Source: CBDIBC01 sp965276635
Lineage (GTDB): Bacteria > Actinomycetota > Acidimicrobiia > Acidimicrobiales > Palsa-688
Direction: 5' to 3'
Length of the DNA: 64,000 nt
Assembly (NCBI GenBank): GCA_965276635.1
Contig: CBDIBC010000003.1
Coordinates: forward strand, 372,001 to 436,000
The first letter of the stretch is position 1, and each line of letters starts with the position of its first letter. This document shows positions 24,420 through 34,269 of the stretch, in pieces. Below the pieces are notes generated by a model. That model was not told the origin of the DNA. It searched no databases and saw only the letters and a program-made list of their open reading frames with translations. A program made the position numbers and the translations under genes.

Positions 24420-24920
24420 CTACCTTCGGCTGCGGGTGGTCAGGGCGGCCAGCGGAGCGACGAAGGTGCCTGCGTCGGCCCGCTCAGCGCCAGCCGAGCT
24501 CGTGGCCCTGGCGCGCATTCCCGTGCTGATATCCGCGCGAACCTGCCCGACGGTCACGCCCAGCAAAACGGCGACCTCGCGGGACGTGTGGCCCGCAAGG
24601 GTCAGAGCGATGGCCTGGTTCTTTCCCCCAGAGATCAGCCCCTGCGGGGAACCGGTTCCGAGGACCAAGGTTCGCTCGAGGTGCTGAGCCAGGGTGTCCC
24701 AGTCCAGCCCTGTCCCGGCCTCCGAGACAGGCGGATCGGTGCAGAACGCCACGACTGCCTCGATGACCGCGCCTTCGGCGGCGGTGCGGTCCTCGATCGA
24801 GAGGAGCGCCAGGATCCACAGGGCATCGAGATGGACGCGGCAGCGGCCGAGTGCCTCCGGCGACGTCGGCCCGGCCCGCCGCCGGGCGAGGTGCCTCGAC
24901 AGGTGTCGCCGTGCGCTCAT
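24420..24920 (-). CDS. sigma-like / HTH regulatory protein
   Basis: The product has 166 residues from ATG 24920; the frame stays open to ATG 25082 (220 aa), and the extra part is Ser/Arg/Gly-rich without a domain. The first helical half (RCRVHLDALWILALLSIEDR, AAEGAVIEAVVAFC) resembles sigma region 2.1. The second half has an HTH like sigma region 4 (AIALTLAGHTSREVAVLLGV, then TVGQVRADISTGM). The promoter-melting region 2.3-2.4 is not recognisable, so it is more likely an ECF-like derivative than a working sigma factor. It is convergent with the GAF-ANTAR pair. Confidence 0.55.
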   Translation of the reverse strand: MSARRHLSRHLARRRAGPTSPEALGRCRVHLDALWILALLSIEDRTAAEGAVIEAVVAFCTDPPVSEAGTGLDWDTLAQHLERTLVLGTGSPQGLISGGKNQAIALTLAGHTSREVAVLLGVTVGQVRADISTGMRARATSSAGAERADAGTFVAPLAALTTRSRR

Positions 24921-25233
24921 TACCGGCACCCGGTTCCGTCGGCCCGGTGGCGGCTGGTTGCCGCCACCGTCATCCGAGGTCCCGTGTCGCTTGCCTGTCG
25001 CCGAAGTGGTTGCTGACCGATGCACATGGTCGCTCCTAGTGAGAACGTCACCAAGCTTCCGGAGCGACAAGTCGAGCTGCACGCGTGAGCGTTGGACCTG
25101 TTTTCATGCTACCCCATGCCGGGCGTCGTCAGTGCCATGGCGCTAGTACCGACAACCCGGGCTCCGGAGAGGATCGGATTCGGCTCTGGCCGTAGTGTTG
25201 CGCCCGTTACCCCCGCACCGCCAACATCGCCTG

Positions 25234-25887
25234 GTGAGACACCATCGCGCCCTGCCGGTCGAAGGCGACGGGCTCGATGAAACCGGCATTGCCGCGCCGC
25301 GCGTCGACACCCGCCGCCGGGTGCTCGACGCCGCGCTGCGGGCCTACGGTACCCGAGGGTACGAAGCCACCTCGCTCGATGCCCTGGCGTCCGAGCTGGG
25401 CATACGCAAGCAGACGATCCTCTACCACTTCGCGTCCAAGGATGTCCTCCTCGAGGCGGTGATCGACGATGCCGGCGCCGAGCTGGTCTCGGTGATCGAG
25501 AGAGTGCTCGACGTGGCCGACGACGGCTGGGCCCGAGTAGACGCCATCATCCGCTCCGTGTTCCGGATGGCCGGCCGGCGCCCGGAGCTGCTCGGCTTCC
25601 TGCGTGAGGTGAGCCGGCTGGGCCCTCCACCGGCCACGCGACTGCGGGAGCGACTGGACCCCTTCATCGCCCGGGCCACGGCGTTCCTCGAGGAGGAGAT
25701 GGAGGCCGGGCAGGTGCGCCGCCAGGACGCCCGGCTGCTGCTGCTCGCCACCTACTCCACCGTCATCGGGGTGGCTACCGAGGTGGAGGTGCTCCGCGCC
25801 CTGGGGGTGGAGCCCACCGCCCGCTCGCTCGTCCGCCGTCGGGCCGAGCTGCTGGACTTCCTCCACTCTGCGCTGCGTGTGGAGTGA
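25234..25887 (+). CDS. TetR-family transcriptional regulator
   Basis: The TetR HTH lies close to the N-terminus (RRRVLDAALRAYGTRGYEAT, SELGIRKQTILYHFASKD), and the ligand-binding helical domain fills the rest. The start is uncertain: GTG 25234 leaves about 27 residues before the HTH, GTG 25195 leaves 40; neither has a ribosome site. It is convergent with the minus-strand operon that follows (stop at 25910), so its target is probably not the direct neighbour. C-terminal helices (LLLLATYSTVIGVATEVEVL) are typical of the family dimer interface. Confidence 0.85.
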   Translation: MRHHRALPVEGDGLDETGIAAPRVDTRRRVLDAALRAYGTRGYEATSLDALASELGIRKQTILYHFASKDVLLEAVIDDAGAELVSVIERVLDVADDGWARVDAIIRSVFRMAGRRPELLGFLREVSRLGPPPATRLRERLDPFIARATAFLEEEMEAGQVRRQDARLLLLATYSTVIGVATEVEVLRALGVEPTARSLVRRRAELLDFLHSALRVE

Positions 25888-25909
25888 CGCCCAGGTCCGG
25901 GCCGCCCGG

Positions 25910-26446
25910 CTATCGGCGGCGCTTCGACTTGGGCGGGGTGTAGCGGCCGCTCGTCCGCGCCGGGGTGCGCGTCGGCGCCGGGCGTCGACGGCCCCGGGCC
26001 TCGGGCCCATCACGGGTGCGTGCCCCCCGGGCCCGCGGCGTGGGACCGAGCGCCCGTTGGGCCTTGCGCTGGCGCTGGCTGACGACCAGGACGAAGGCGA
26101 ACGGGACGACCAGGGCGATGATCTTGACCCCACTGAGCGAGTTCGGGGTCTTCGGGAGGCTGGCCGCCGCCGCACCCAGGATGAGGACGATGCACGCCAT
26201 GAAGCGGTTACGGAGGCGCATGCAGGCCAGGGCCCCCACGCCCAGCACCAGCGCGCCGATGGGGTAGGCCTGGTTGCTGGGGTGGGCCGGAGCCCCCTTG
26301 CCGGTGGTCACGGTGAGGACGAAGATGGCGGCCGCCACCACCAGGGCGGCGGCGGAGTAGCCGAACAGGGACTCGTTCCTGGTCATGGCGTTGGGGTCCG
26401 ACGGGCCCTCACCGCCCTCCTCGCCGCGATGGGAGAGGCGCGCCAT
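25910..26446 (-). CDS. small integral membrane protein, unknown
   Basis: The product has 178 residues; ATG 26446 overlaps the preceding stop by one base (GTG 26449 is an alternative). About four transmembrane helices lie at residues 28-125 (SAAALVVAAAIFVLTVTTG, PIGALVLGVGALACMRL, FMACIVLILGAAAASL, IIALVVPFAFVLVVS). A basic, Arg/Pro-rich cytoplasmic tail of about 55 residues ends in PPKSKRRR. No family is recognised. It is the third gene of an operon with a GT4 glycosyltransferase and an acidic protein, so a link to cell envelope glycan is possible. Confidence 0.7.
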   Translation of the reverse strand: MARLSHRGEEGGEGPSDPNAMTRNESLFGYSAAALVVAAAIFVLTVTTGKGAPAHPSNQAYPIGALVLGVGALACMRLRNRFMACIVLILGAAAASLPKTPNSLSGVKIIALVVPFAFVLVVSQRQRKAQRALGPTPRARGARTRDGPEARGRRRPAPTRTPARTSGRYTPPKSKRRR

Positions 26447-26928
26447 CACGGCCCGCTACGGTCGGCCGGGTCGGCCGGGTCCTCTGGGTCGGCCGGCTCC
26501 TCTGCGCCCGACGGCTCGGCCGGGTCCCCGGCGCCGCCCGGATCGGACCGATCCTCCTTGGCCAGCAACCACGGTCGGATCCGGACGACGCTGTGGCGGG
26601 CCGGGAGGGGGTCGAGGGTGGCTTCGACCGGGAGGTCGCCGGGCGGATCGCCGGACGTCTCCATGACGATGGCGGGGTCCTTGCGCTCGGGCTCGAACAC
26701 CTCCCGCAAGCCGAATGCGAAACCGGTCAGGATGGCACCAGTGGCGCTGCGCCGCCGCCACGACTCGACCTTCGACGGCAGCGCGGTGTGCGGGTCGCCC
26801 TCGCCTGAGCCCTCGTCCGAACCAGCGGCGCCGTCGGGACCACTGCCCTGCGGATCGCTGCCCTGCGGATCGCTGCCGGGAGGATCGTCGCCGGGAGGAT
26901 CGCCGCCGGGGACAGGGTCGTCAGCCAC
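26446..26928 (-). CDS. hypothetical protein with acidic repeats
   Basis: The 160 residues start at GTG 26928, overlapping the glycosyltransferase end by 8 bp. The N-terminal third is a Gly/Pro/Asp repeat (GGDPPGDDPPGSDPQGSDPQ), the centre is a folded-looking piece (KVESWRRRSATGAILTGFAF, GLREVFEPERKDPAIVME) and the C-terminus is a run of Asp/Pro/Glu/Ala. Central segments of this kind recur in actinobacterial hypotheticals downstream of glycosyltransferases. No enzymatic motif is visible; the acidic ends suggest a flexible adaptor. Low-complexity DNA makes it prone to length variation. Confidence 0.6.
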   Translation of the reverse strand: MADDPVPGGDPPGDDPPGSDPQGSDPQGSGPDGAAGSDEGSGEGDPHTALPSKVESWRRRSATGAILTGFAFGLREVFEPERKDPAIVMETSGDPPGDLPVEATLDPLPARHSVVRIRPWLLAKEDRSDPGGAGDPAEPSGAEEPADPEDPADPADRSGP

Positions 26929-27979
26929 CAGGCAACGGTACCGGACCACCCCGCGCTCGGGGCCAGCCGGCGATGACCTGCTCGAACAGCTGCAGGTGCT
27001 CGTCCACCATCCGGGCGGTGGAGAAGTAGCCGGCAACGGCCGCCCGGCAGTCGGTGCGCGACAAGGCGCCCACGTTGCTCAGTCGCAGGGCCATCTCCCC
27101 CTCGTCGGCGCAGAGGAAGCCGGTCCGGCCCGACGCCACGATCTCTGGTGCCGCCCCCTCGGCGAAGGCGAGCACCGGCGTGCCGCAGGCCAGCGCCTCC
27201 AGCATGACCAGCCCGAACGGCTCCGGCCAGCGGATGGGGTTCACCAGCGCCTGAGCGCCGGCCAGGAGCTGCAGCTTCTCGGCGTGGGGCACCTCGCCCA
27301 GGTACTCGATGCCCGGCCCCAGCCGGGGTCTGACCATACGCTCGAAGTAGTCGAACTCCCAGGGGTCGCGCATCTTGGCCGCCATCTTCAGCACGACTCC
27401 CGCCTTGGCCGCCACGTCGATGGCCCGATGCGCACCTTTGTCCTCGGACATGCGACCGAGGAACAGGGCGTACCCGCCCTGACCGTCACCTTCCGGGAAG
27501 TCGGTGACGTCCACACCGTGGTGGATGACCCGCGTCACAGGAATGTCGGGCACCGTCCGGCGCTGGGCGTGGGAGATGGCGATGAGGGGCACCTGGGGCG
27601 CCACCCGCCGGTAGATGGCGGCCAGCTCGGCGTCGAAGTGGCCGTGCGCGGTGGTCACCGTCGGCCGGTCGGGGAACCGGGAGGCGTAGACCGGTCCGGC
27701 CAGGGTGTGGTCATGGACCACGTCGCAGTCGGCGACGGCGTCGTAGGCGGCGATGACGTGGCGCAGCTCAGGGGCGGTCATGCCCATCCTCGTCCCCTCC
27801 GCCTCGGGCAGCGCCCACGCCCGCCGGACGTCCGCGGTGGCGTCTCCCGTGGTGAAGAGGAGGACGTCGTGGCCGGCCGCCCGGTAGCCGCGGGCCAGGC
27901 GGTCGACGACCGCTTCGGTGCCGCCGTACAGCACCGGCGGCACCGGCGCCCAGGGCGGGGCGATGACCCCGATGCGCAT
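26921..27979 (-). CDS. GT4-family glycosyltransferase
   Basis: The 352 residues from ATG 27979 form a GT-B fold enzyme. The N-terminal nucleotide-independent half has MRIGVIAPPWAPVPPVLYGG, and the C-terminal donor-binding half has the E-x7-E motif in EPFGLVMLEALACGTPVLAF. The family is the retaining GT4 type, which transfers hexoses from nucleotide sugars to glucan, glycolipid or small acceptors. The YGGTEAVVDRLARG segment matches cytoplasmic GT4 enzymes of unknown acceptor. It heads an operon with an acidic protein and a small membrane protein. About 50 bp separate it from gltD. Confidence 0.88.
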   Translation of the reverse strand: MRIGVIAPPWAPVPPVLYGGTEAVVDRLARGYRAAGHDVLLFTTGDATADVRRAWALPEAEGTRMGMTAPELRHVIAAYDAVADCDVVHDHTLAGPVYASRFPDRPTVTTAHGHFDAELAAIYRRVAPQVPLIAISHAQRRTVPDIPVTRVIHHGVDVTDFPEGDGQGGYALFLGRMSEDKGAHRAIDVAAKAGVVLKMAAKMRDPWEFDYFERMVRPRLGPGIEYLGEVPHAEKLQLLAGAQALVNPIRWPEPFGLVMLEALACGTPVLAFAEGAAPEIVASGRTGFLCADEGEMALRLSNVGALSRTDCRAAVAGYFSTARMVDEHLQLFEQVIAGWPRARGGPVPLPGG

Positions 27980-28026
27980 GGCCCCACGCTACGGGCCGAC
28001 GGGCCGATCGGGCGAGCAGCGCGCCG

Positions 28027-29472
28027 TCAGGTGGCGCGGATGGGCGCCGGCAGCAGGGTCGAGCCGCTCAGGTGCCGATCGACCGCGGCGGCGCACGCCC
28101 GTCCCTCGGCGATCGCCCACACGATGAGGCTCTGGCCCCGGCCGGCATCGCCGCAGACGAAGGTGTCGGCCACGTCGGTCTGCCAGTCCCCGTCACGCTG
28201 CATCACGCCACGAGGCGTCAACGAGGCGCCCAATGCCGCGGCCAGCTCCGGTTCGGGGCCGGAGAACCCCAGTGCCAGCAGCACCAGCTCGCAGGGCAGC
28301 TCGAAGTCGGTGCCCCCCCGGCGGTCGAATCGAGGTCGGCCGTCGACCATGGTCACCTCGACCTCGTGGGCCCGCAATGCCCGCACCCGACCGTCCTCGT
28401 CGCCGAGGAAGGCCTCGGTGTTCACCGCGAACACCCGCTCGCCGCCCTCTTCGTGGGCCGAGGACGTACGCAACATCAGCGGCCACTGCGGCCACGGCGT
28501 GCTGTCCGCCCGCTCGTCGGGCGGTCGGGGCATGATCTCGAACTGGTGGATGGATGCCGCCCCCTGCCGATGGGCGGTCCCCAGGCAGTCGGCGCCGGTG
28601 TCGCCCCCGCCGATGATGATCACGTGGCGCCCGGCGGCCGAGATCGGTGTCTCGTCCAGGTCCTTCTGCTGCACATGGTTGGCGTAGGGGAGGTACTCCA
28701 TGGCCTGGTGGATGCCCGCCAGCTCCCGGCCGGGGATCTGCAGGTCGCGCCCGACGGTGGCGCCGGCCGCCACCACCACCGCGTCGAAGCGCTCCCGCAG
28801 CTTGTCGGCCTGGAGGTCGACACCGACGTCTACGTTGCAGGCGAACTGGGTGCCCTCGTCGCGCATCTGGGCCAGGCGGCGGTCGAGGAACCGCTTCTCC
28901 ATCTTGAACTCGGGGATCCCGTAGCGCAGGAGACCGCCGGGGCGGTCGGCGCGCTCGTAGACGACGACGGTGTGACCGGCTCGGGTCAGCTGTTGGGCGG
29001 CGGCCAGGCCGGCCGGCCCCGAGCCGATGACGGCCACCTGCTTACCCGAGGACTGCTCGGCCGGGACCGGCTCCACCCACCCCTCGTCCCACGCCCGGTC
29101 GATGATCGACACCTCGACCTGCTTGATGGTCACCGGATCGGAGTTGATGCCGAGCACGCACGCCGACTCGCACGGGGCCGGGCACAGCCGGCCGGTGAAC
29201 TCCGGAAAGTTGTTGGTGGCGTGGAGGCGTTCGATGGCCGGCTGCCACTGGTCCCGGTACACCAGGTCGTTCCAGTCGGGTATGAGGTTGCCGAGTGGGC
29301 AGCCGTCGTTGCAGAACGGGATGCCGCAGTCCATGCACCGCGCCGCCTGGTCCTTGAGATCGTCGGGCGCGAACGGCTCGTACACCTCGTTCCAGTCCCG
29401 CAGCCGGACGGGCACGGGCCGGCGGGTGGGCAGCCGCCGCTCGTACTTCAAGAAGCCGCTCGGGTCACCCAT
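28027..29472 (-). CDS. gltD: glutamate synthase (NADPH) small subunit
   Basis: The beta subunit of GOGAT passes electrons from NADPH through FAD and iron-sulfur clusters to GltB. The 481-residue length is normal. Cys clusters near the N-terminus (CMDCGIPFCNDGCPLGNLIP and CPAPCESACVLGI) ligate clusters; GSGPAGLAAAQQL binds FAD and GGGDTGADCLGTA binds NADPH. It starts at ATG 29472, overlapping the gltB stop by 8 bp, so the two are translationally coupled. The order gltB-gltD is usual in actinobacteria. Confidence 0.97.
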   Translation of the reverse strand: MGDPSGFLKYERRLPTRRPVPVRLRDWNEVYEPFAPDDLKDQAARCMDCGIPFCNDGCPLGNLIPDWNDLVYRDQWQPAIERLHATNNFPEFTGRLCPAPCESACVLGINSDPVTIKQVEVSIIDRAWDEGWVEPVPAEQSSGKQVAVIGSGPAGLAAAQQLTRAGHTVVVYERADRPGGLLRYGIPEFKMEKRFLDRRLAQMRDEGTQFACNVDVGVDLQADKLRERFDAVVVAAGATVGRDLQIPGRELAGIHQAMEYLPYANHVQQKDLDETPISAAGRHVIIIGGGDTGADCLGTAHRQGAASIHQFEIMPRPPDERADSTPWPQWPLMLRTSSAHEEGGERVFAVNTEAFLGDEDGRVRALRAHEVEVTMVDGRPRFDRRGGTDFELPCELVLLALGFSGPEPELAAALGASLTPRGVMQRDGDWQTDVADTFVCGDAGRGQSLIVWAIAEGRACAAAVDRHLSGSTLLPAPIRAT

Positions 29473-32400
29473 GAGCGGCCGCCATGATCGCGTCGTCCAC
29501 CGGACGTCCTTCCTCCTCGGCTCGGCGGGCGGCGTCGAGCACCCGCTGGTAGTCCCTGGGCATGATCTTGGCGAACTGCGCGCGGGCCGCTCCCCAGTCG
29601 GCCAGCAGCCGTTCGGCCACCGCCGACCCCGTCTCGTCGCGGTGGCGGGTGACCACGTCGAACAGCCAGTCGTGGTCCTCGGCGGACGGCTCGGTCAGAT
29701 CGACCATCTCGGTGTTCAGCATGGGCGCGAAGGACTCGTCGGGATCCCACACGAAGGCGATCCCGCCCGACATGCCGGCGCCGAAGTTCCGTCCCGTCGG
29801 CCCGAGCACGACGACGCGCCCGCCGGTCATGTACTCGCACCCGTGGTCGCCGACCCCCTCGACCACGGCCAGGGCGCCGGAGTTGCGGACACAGAACCGC
29901 TCACCGACCACCCCCCGCAAGAACAACTCGCCCGCGGTCGCCCCGTAGAGGATGACGTTCCCGGCGATGATGTGCTCCTCGGCCCGGAAGCCGGCCGGGG
30001 CGTGACGCGACGGGCGGACGACGATGCGACCACCGGAGAGCCCCTTGCCGACGTAGTCGTTGGCGTCGCCCTCCAACCGCAGGGTGATACCGGGGGGCAG
30101 GAAGGCGCCGAGGCTCTGGCCGGCCGATCCGGTCAGGTCCACCCGGATGGTGTCGTCGGGGAGCCCCTCGCCGCCGTAACGACGGGTCAGCTCGGCGCCG
30201 AGCAGGGTGCCGACGGTGCGGTTGACGTTCCGGATGGGACGTTCGACGTGCACCGGTCGAGCGTCCTCCAATGCCGGGCGAGCGGCTTCGATCAGCTCCA
30301 CGTCGAGGGCGCGCTCCAGGCCGTGGTCCTGGGTCGTGACGCAGCGACGGGGTGCGTCGGCATCGGCGTCGGCGGCCTCCAGGATGGGCGACAGGTCCAG
30401 CCCGGAGGCCTTCCAGTGGTCGACGGCCGCGTCGGTGTCGAGCAGCTCGGGATGGCCGATGACCTCGTCGAGGCGGCGGAACCCCAACTCGGCCAGCAGC
30501 TCGCGGATCTCCTCGGCCACGTACTCGAAGAAGGTGACGACGAACTCGGGTTGGCCGCTGAAGCGCTTTCGCAGCTCGGGGTTCTGGGTGGCGATGCCCA
30601 CCGGGCAGGTGTCCAGGTGGCAGACCCGCATCATGATGCAGCCGCTCACCACGAGCGGGGCGCTGGCGAAGCCGTACTCCTCGGCGCCGAGCAGGGCGGC
30701 GACGATCACGTCGCGCCCGGTCTTCAGCTGCCCGTCCACCTGGACGACGATCCGGTCCCTGAGCTGGTTGAGCATCAACGTCTGCTGCGTCTCGGCCAGG
30801 CCCAGCTCCCAGGGCGCGCCGGCGTGCTTCAACGAGTTCATCGGCGCGGCGCCGGTCCCGCCGTCGTGGCCGGAGATGAGCACCACGTCGGCGTGGGCCT
30901 TCGACACCCCGGCGGCGACCGTCCCGACGCCGACCTCGGCTACCAGCTTCACGTGCACGCGGGCCCGGTCGTTGGCGTTCTTCAGGTCGTAGATGAGCTG
31001 GGCCAGGTCCTCGATGGAGTAGATGTCGTGGTGCGGCGGGGGAGAGATCAGCCCTACCCCGGGCGTGGAGTACCGGGTCTTGGCGATCCACGGCCACACC
31101 TTGACGCCGGCCAGCTGGCCGCCCTCGCCCGGCTTGGCGCCCTGGGCCATCTTGATCTGGAGGTCGTCGGCGTTCACCAGGTACTCGCTGGTCACCCCGA
31201 AGCGACCGGAGGCCACCTGCTTGATGGCGCTGCGGCGCAGGTCACCGTTGGGGTCGGGGGTGTAGCGGTCGACGTCCTCACCGCCCTCCCCGGTGTTGGA
31301 GCGGGCGCCGATGCGGTTCATGGCGATGGCGAGGGTCTGGTGGGCCTCGGCCGAGATGGAGCCGTAGGACATGGCACCGGTGGAGAAGCGCTTGACGATC
31401 TCCGCCACCGGCTCCACCTCGTCGATAGGGACCGGCTGCCGGCCGGTCTCGGCCGCGTCGCGCAGGCGGAACATGCCGCGCAGGGTGGCCAGCTGGGCGG
31501 CCTGCTTGTCGACGGCGCTGGTGTACTCCTTGAAGATCTCGTAGCGCTTGGTGCGTGTCGAGTGCTGCAGCTTGTGCACCGTGGTGGGGTTGAACAGGTG
31601 GAACTCGCCCTCGCGTCGCCACTGGTACTCGCCGCCGACGGGCAGCTCCCGGTGGGCGAGCTCGGTGGGCCGGTCGGGGTGGGCCACGGCATGGCGGGCC
31701 AGCACCTCGCCGGCGATCTCCGCCAACCCGATGCCGCCGATGCGGCTGACCGTGCCGGCGAAGTACTCGTCGACCACGTCGTTCGACAGCCCGATGGCCT
31801 CGAAGACCTGCGCGCCGGTGTAGGACGCAACGGTCGAGATCCCCATCTTCGACATGATCTTGAGGACGCCCTTGCCCGATGCCTTCACGTAGTTCCGGAC
31901 GGCCTGGCGCAACGTGATACCCGATAGGACCCGGTCGTTGATCAGGTCCTGGATGGTCTCCAGCGCCAGGTAGGGGTTGATGGCGGCGGCGCCGTAGCCG
32001 AGCAGCAGCGCCATGTGGTGCACCTCGCGCGCCTCGCCGGTCTCGATGGCCAGTCCCACGCGGGTCCTGGTCTTCTCCTCGATCAGGTGGTGGTGCACGG
32101 CACTGACCAGGAGCAGCCCCGGGATGGGCGCCAGCTCGGCCGACGTGTGGCGGTCGGACAGGACGATGAGCTTGGCCCCGTCCTCGATGGCCTGGTCGAC
32201 CCGGGCGCAGATGTCGGTGAGGGCATGACGCAGCTCCTCGCCGGGCGGACGCCCGCCCCGGACGGGGAACAGGCCGTCGATGGCGAACGCCTGCCAGCCC
32301 GGCCGGGTGCCGTCCTCGTTGATGTAGAGCAGCTTGGCCAGCTCCTCGTTGGTGAGGATGGGCTGAGGCATGACGATCTGCCCGCAGCTCTCGGCTCGGG

Positions 32401-34072
32401 GCGCGAGCAGGTTCCCCTCGGGCCCGATGGTGCCGGACAGGGAGGTGACCAGCTCCTCCCGGATGGCGTCCAGCGGCGGGTTGGTGACCTGAGCGAACAG
32501 CTGCTGGAAGTAGTCGTAGAGGAGCCGGGGGCGCTCCGACAGCACGGCCAGCGGCGTGTCGGTCCCCATGGACCCGACGGGCTCGGCGCCGGTGCGGGCC
32601 ATGGGGGCGACCAGGACCTTCAGGTCCTCGACGGTCCACCCGAAAAGCCGCTGGTGGGTGACCACGGACGAGTGCTGCGGCGTCAACGAGAAGCGGGGCG
32701 GCAGGTCGTCGAAGCTGATCTCCTGGGCCGCCAGCCAGTCAGCGTAGGGGTGCTCGGCGGCCAGCTCCGACTTGATCTCGTCGTCGCTGACGATCCGCCC
32801 GGCGGCGGTGTCCACGAGGAACATCCGGCCCGGCTGCAGGCGGCCGCGGGTCACCACGTGCGCCGGGTCGATGTCGAGCACACCGACCTCGGAGGCCATC
32901 ACGACCAGGCCGTCGTCGGTGACCCAGTAGCGCGACGGGCGCAGCCCGTTCCGGTCGAGCACGGCACCGATGATGGTCCCGTCGGTGAACGCGATGGACG
33001 CCGGGCCGTCCCATGGCTCCATGAGCGCGGCGTGGAACTGGTAGAAGGCCCGCCGGGCCGGATCCATCTGCTTGTGGTTCTCCCACGCCTCGGGGATCAT
33101 CATGAGCACGGCGTGGGGCAGCGACCGGCCGCCGAGGTGCAACAGCTCGAGCACCTCGTCGAAGGTGGCGGAATCGCTGGCACCGGGCGTGACGATGGGG
33201 AAGATGCGCTCCAGGTCCCCCTCCAGGAGGTCGCTCTCCAACAGCTTCTCGCGCGCCCGCATCCAGTTCCGGTTGCCCTGCACCGTGTTGATCTCGCCGT
33301 TGTGGGCCACGAACCGGTAGGGGTGAGCGAGGGGCCAGCTCGGGAAGGTGTTGGTCGAGAACCGCGAGTGCACCAGGGCCAACGCCGACTCGATCCGCTC
33401 GTCGGAGAGGTCGGCAAAGAAGTCGGGGAGCTGAGGAGCCGTCAGCATGCCCTTGTACACGATGGTGCGCGCCGACAGGGATGCGAAGTACACGCCCTCC
33501 ACGCCGTGCTCGATCCGCTTCCGCAGGGCATAGGCTCGCCGCTCGAGGTCGAGACCGGTGGGGCCGCCGTCCGATCTGGTGCCGGCGGGGCCGGTGCTGG
33601 TGAGGCTGGCGCTGGTGGGGCCGGCCACGAACAGCTGGTGGAAGGAGGGCATGGCCGACGCGGCGATCGAACCGAGCATGGAGGCGTCGCACGGCACCTC
33701 CCGCCAGCCGAGCAGCTCCATCGCCTCGTCGGCGATCAGGGCGCCGATCTCGTCCTTGGCCCGATTCGCGGCGGCCGGGTCGGCGGGCAAGAAGGCGATG
33801 CCGGTGGCATAGCGCCCGGCAGGCGGCAGGGCGAAGTCCACCACGCCACGCAGGAGGCGGTCGGGGACCTGGATCAGGATGCCGGCGCCGTCGCCGGTGT
33901 TCGTCTCCGCCCCCGATGCGCCCCGGTGCTCCATGTGGCAGAGGCTGTCGAGGCCCAGGCGCACCATCCGGTGGCTGGGCCGCCCGTACATGTCGACCAC
34001 GAATGCCACGCCGCAGGCGTCGTGTTCGAACTCCGGCCGGTACAACCCGCGCCGCGTAGGAGGAGTAGCCAT
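29465..34072 (-). CDS. gltB: glutamate synthase large subunit
   Basis: GltB makes two glutamates from glutamine and 2-oxoglutarate in nitrogen assimilation. The 1535 residues start at ATG 34072 with AAGGA upstream. The glutaminase nucleophile is Cys20 (FEHDACGVAF) after a 19-residue propeptide, as in other GltB proteins. The FMN/synthase domain shows GEGGEDVDRY and VLISGHDGGTGAAP, the 3Fe-4S ligands are in MMRVCHLDTCPVGIATQ, and a C-terminal GXGXG beta-helix (GEGLPD to GATAGELFLRG) closes the protein. About 20 extra residues (SASLTSTGPAGTRSDGG) sit in the N-terminal domain. Confidence 0.97.
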   Translation of the reverse strand: MATPPTRRGLYRPEFEHDACGVAFVVDMYGRPSHRMVRLGLDSLCHMEHRGASGAETNTGDGAGILIQVPDRLLRGVVDFALPPAGRYATGIAFLPADPAAANRAKDEIGALIADEAMELLGWREVPCDASMLGSIAASAMPSFHQLFVAGPTSASLTSTGPAGTRSDGGPTGLDLERRAYALRKRIEHGVEGVYFASLSARTIVYKGMLTAPQLPDFFADLSDERIESALALVHSRFSTNTFPSWPLAHPYRFVAHNGEINTVQGNRNWMRAREKLLESDLLEGDLERIFPIVTPGASDSATFDEVLELLHLGGRSLPHAVLMMIPEAWENHKQMDPARRAFYQFHAALMEPWDGPASIAFTDGTIIGAVLDRNGLRPSRYWVTDDGLVVMASEVGVLDIDPAHVVTRGRLQPGRMFLVDTAAGRIVSDDEIKSELAAEHPYADWLAAQEISFDDLPPRFSLTPQHSSVVTHQRLFGWTVEDLKVLVAPMARTGAEPVGSMGTDTPLAVLSERPRLLYDYFQQLFAQVTNPPLDAIREELVTSLSGTIGPEGNLLAPRAESCGQIVMPQPILTNEELAKLLYINEDGTRPGWQAFAIDGLFPVRGGRPPGEELRHALTDICARVDQAIEDGAKLIVLSDRHTSAELAPIPGLLLVSAVHHHLIEEKTRTRVGLAIETGEAREVHHMALLLGYGAAAINPYLALETIQDLINDRVLSGITLRQAVRNYVKASGKGVLKIMSKMGISTVASYTGAQVFEAIGLSNDVVDEYFAGTVSRIGGIGLAEIAGEVLARHAVAHPDRPTELAHRELPVGGEYQWRREGEFHLFNPTTVHKLQHSTRTKRYEIFKEYTSAVDKQAAQLATLRGMFRLRDAAETGRQPVPIDEVEPVAEIVKRFSTGAMSYGSISAEAHQTLAIAMNRIGARSNTGEGGEDVDRYTPDPNGDLRRSAIKQVASGRFGVTSEYLVNADDLQIKMAQGAKPGEGGQLAGVKVWPWIAKTRYSTPGVGLISPPPHHDIYSIEDLAQLIYDLKNANDRARVHVKLVAEVGVGTVAAGVSKAHADVVLISGHDGGTGAAPMNSLKHAGAPWELGLAETQQTLMLNQLRDRIVVQVDGQLKTGRDVIVAALLGAEEYGFASAPLVVSGCIMMRVCHLDTCPVGIATQNPELRKRFSGQPEFVVTFFEYVAEEIRELLAELGFRRLDEVIGHPELLDTDAAVDHWKASGLDLSPILEAADADADAPRRCVTTQDHGLERALDVELIEAARPALEDARPVHVERPIRNVNRTVGTLLGAELTRRYGGEGLPDDTIRVDLTGSAGQSLGAFLPPGITLRLEGDANDYVGKGLSGGRIVVRPSRHAPAGFRAEEHIIAGNVILYGATAGELFLRGVVGERFCVRNSGALAVVEGVGDHGCEYMTGGRVVVLGPTGRNFGAGMSGGIAFVWDPDESFAPMLNTEMVDLTEPSAEDHDWLFDVVTRHRDETGSAVAERLLADWGAARAQFAKIMPRDYQRVLDAARRAEEEGRPVDDAIMAAAHG

Positions 34073-34269
34073 CTCAGTCGTCCTTGTCCGGGGATCTCTG
34101 CGGAACACTGCTGGCAGGGACGACAGTGGCCCTAACCCAGAAACCATCATGATAGAGGACGAGCGCGGCGTTCGGGAACGCCAGTTGCTCCTTCGAGAGT
34201 GACTCGGGGGCCATCGACGCCAGAGTCGACACTTGGGGGCCGAGCGTCCCAGCCCTATGACCCCTTCGG

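Noticed and set aside
29027..31927. very long plus-strand open frame opposite gltB/gltD
   Set aside because: It is antisense to well-supported glutamate synthase genes and its translation is a His/Gly/Asp-rich mirror of high-GC codons.
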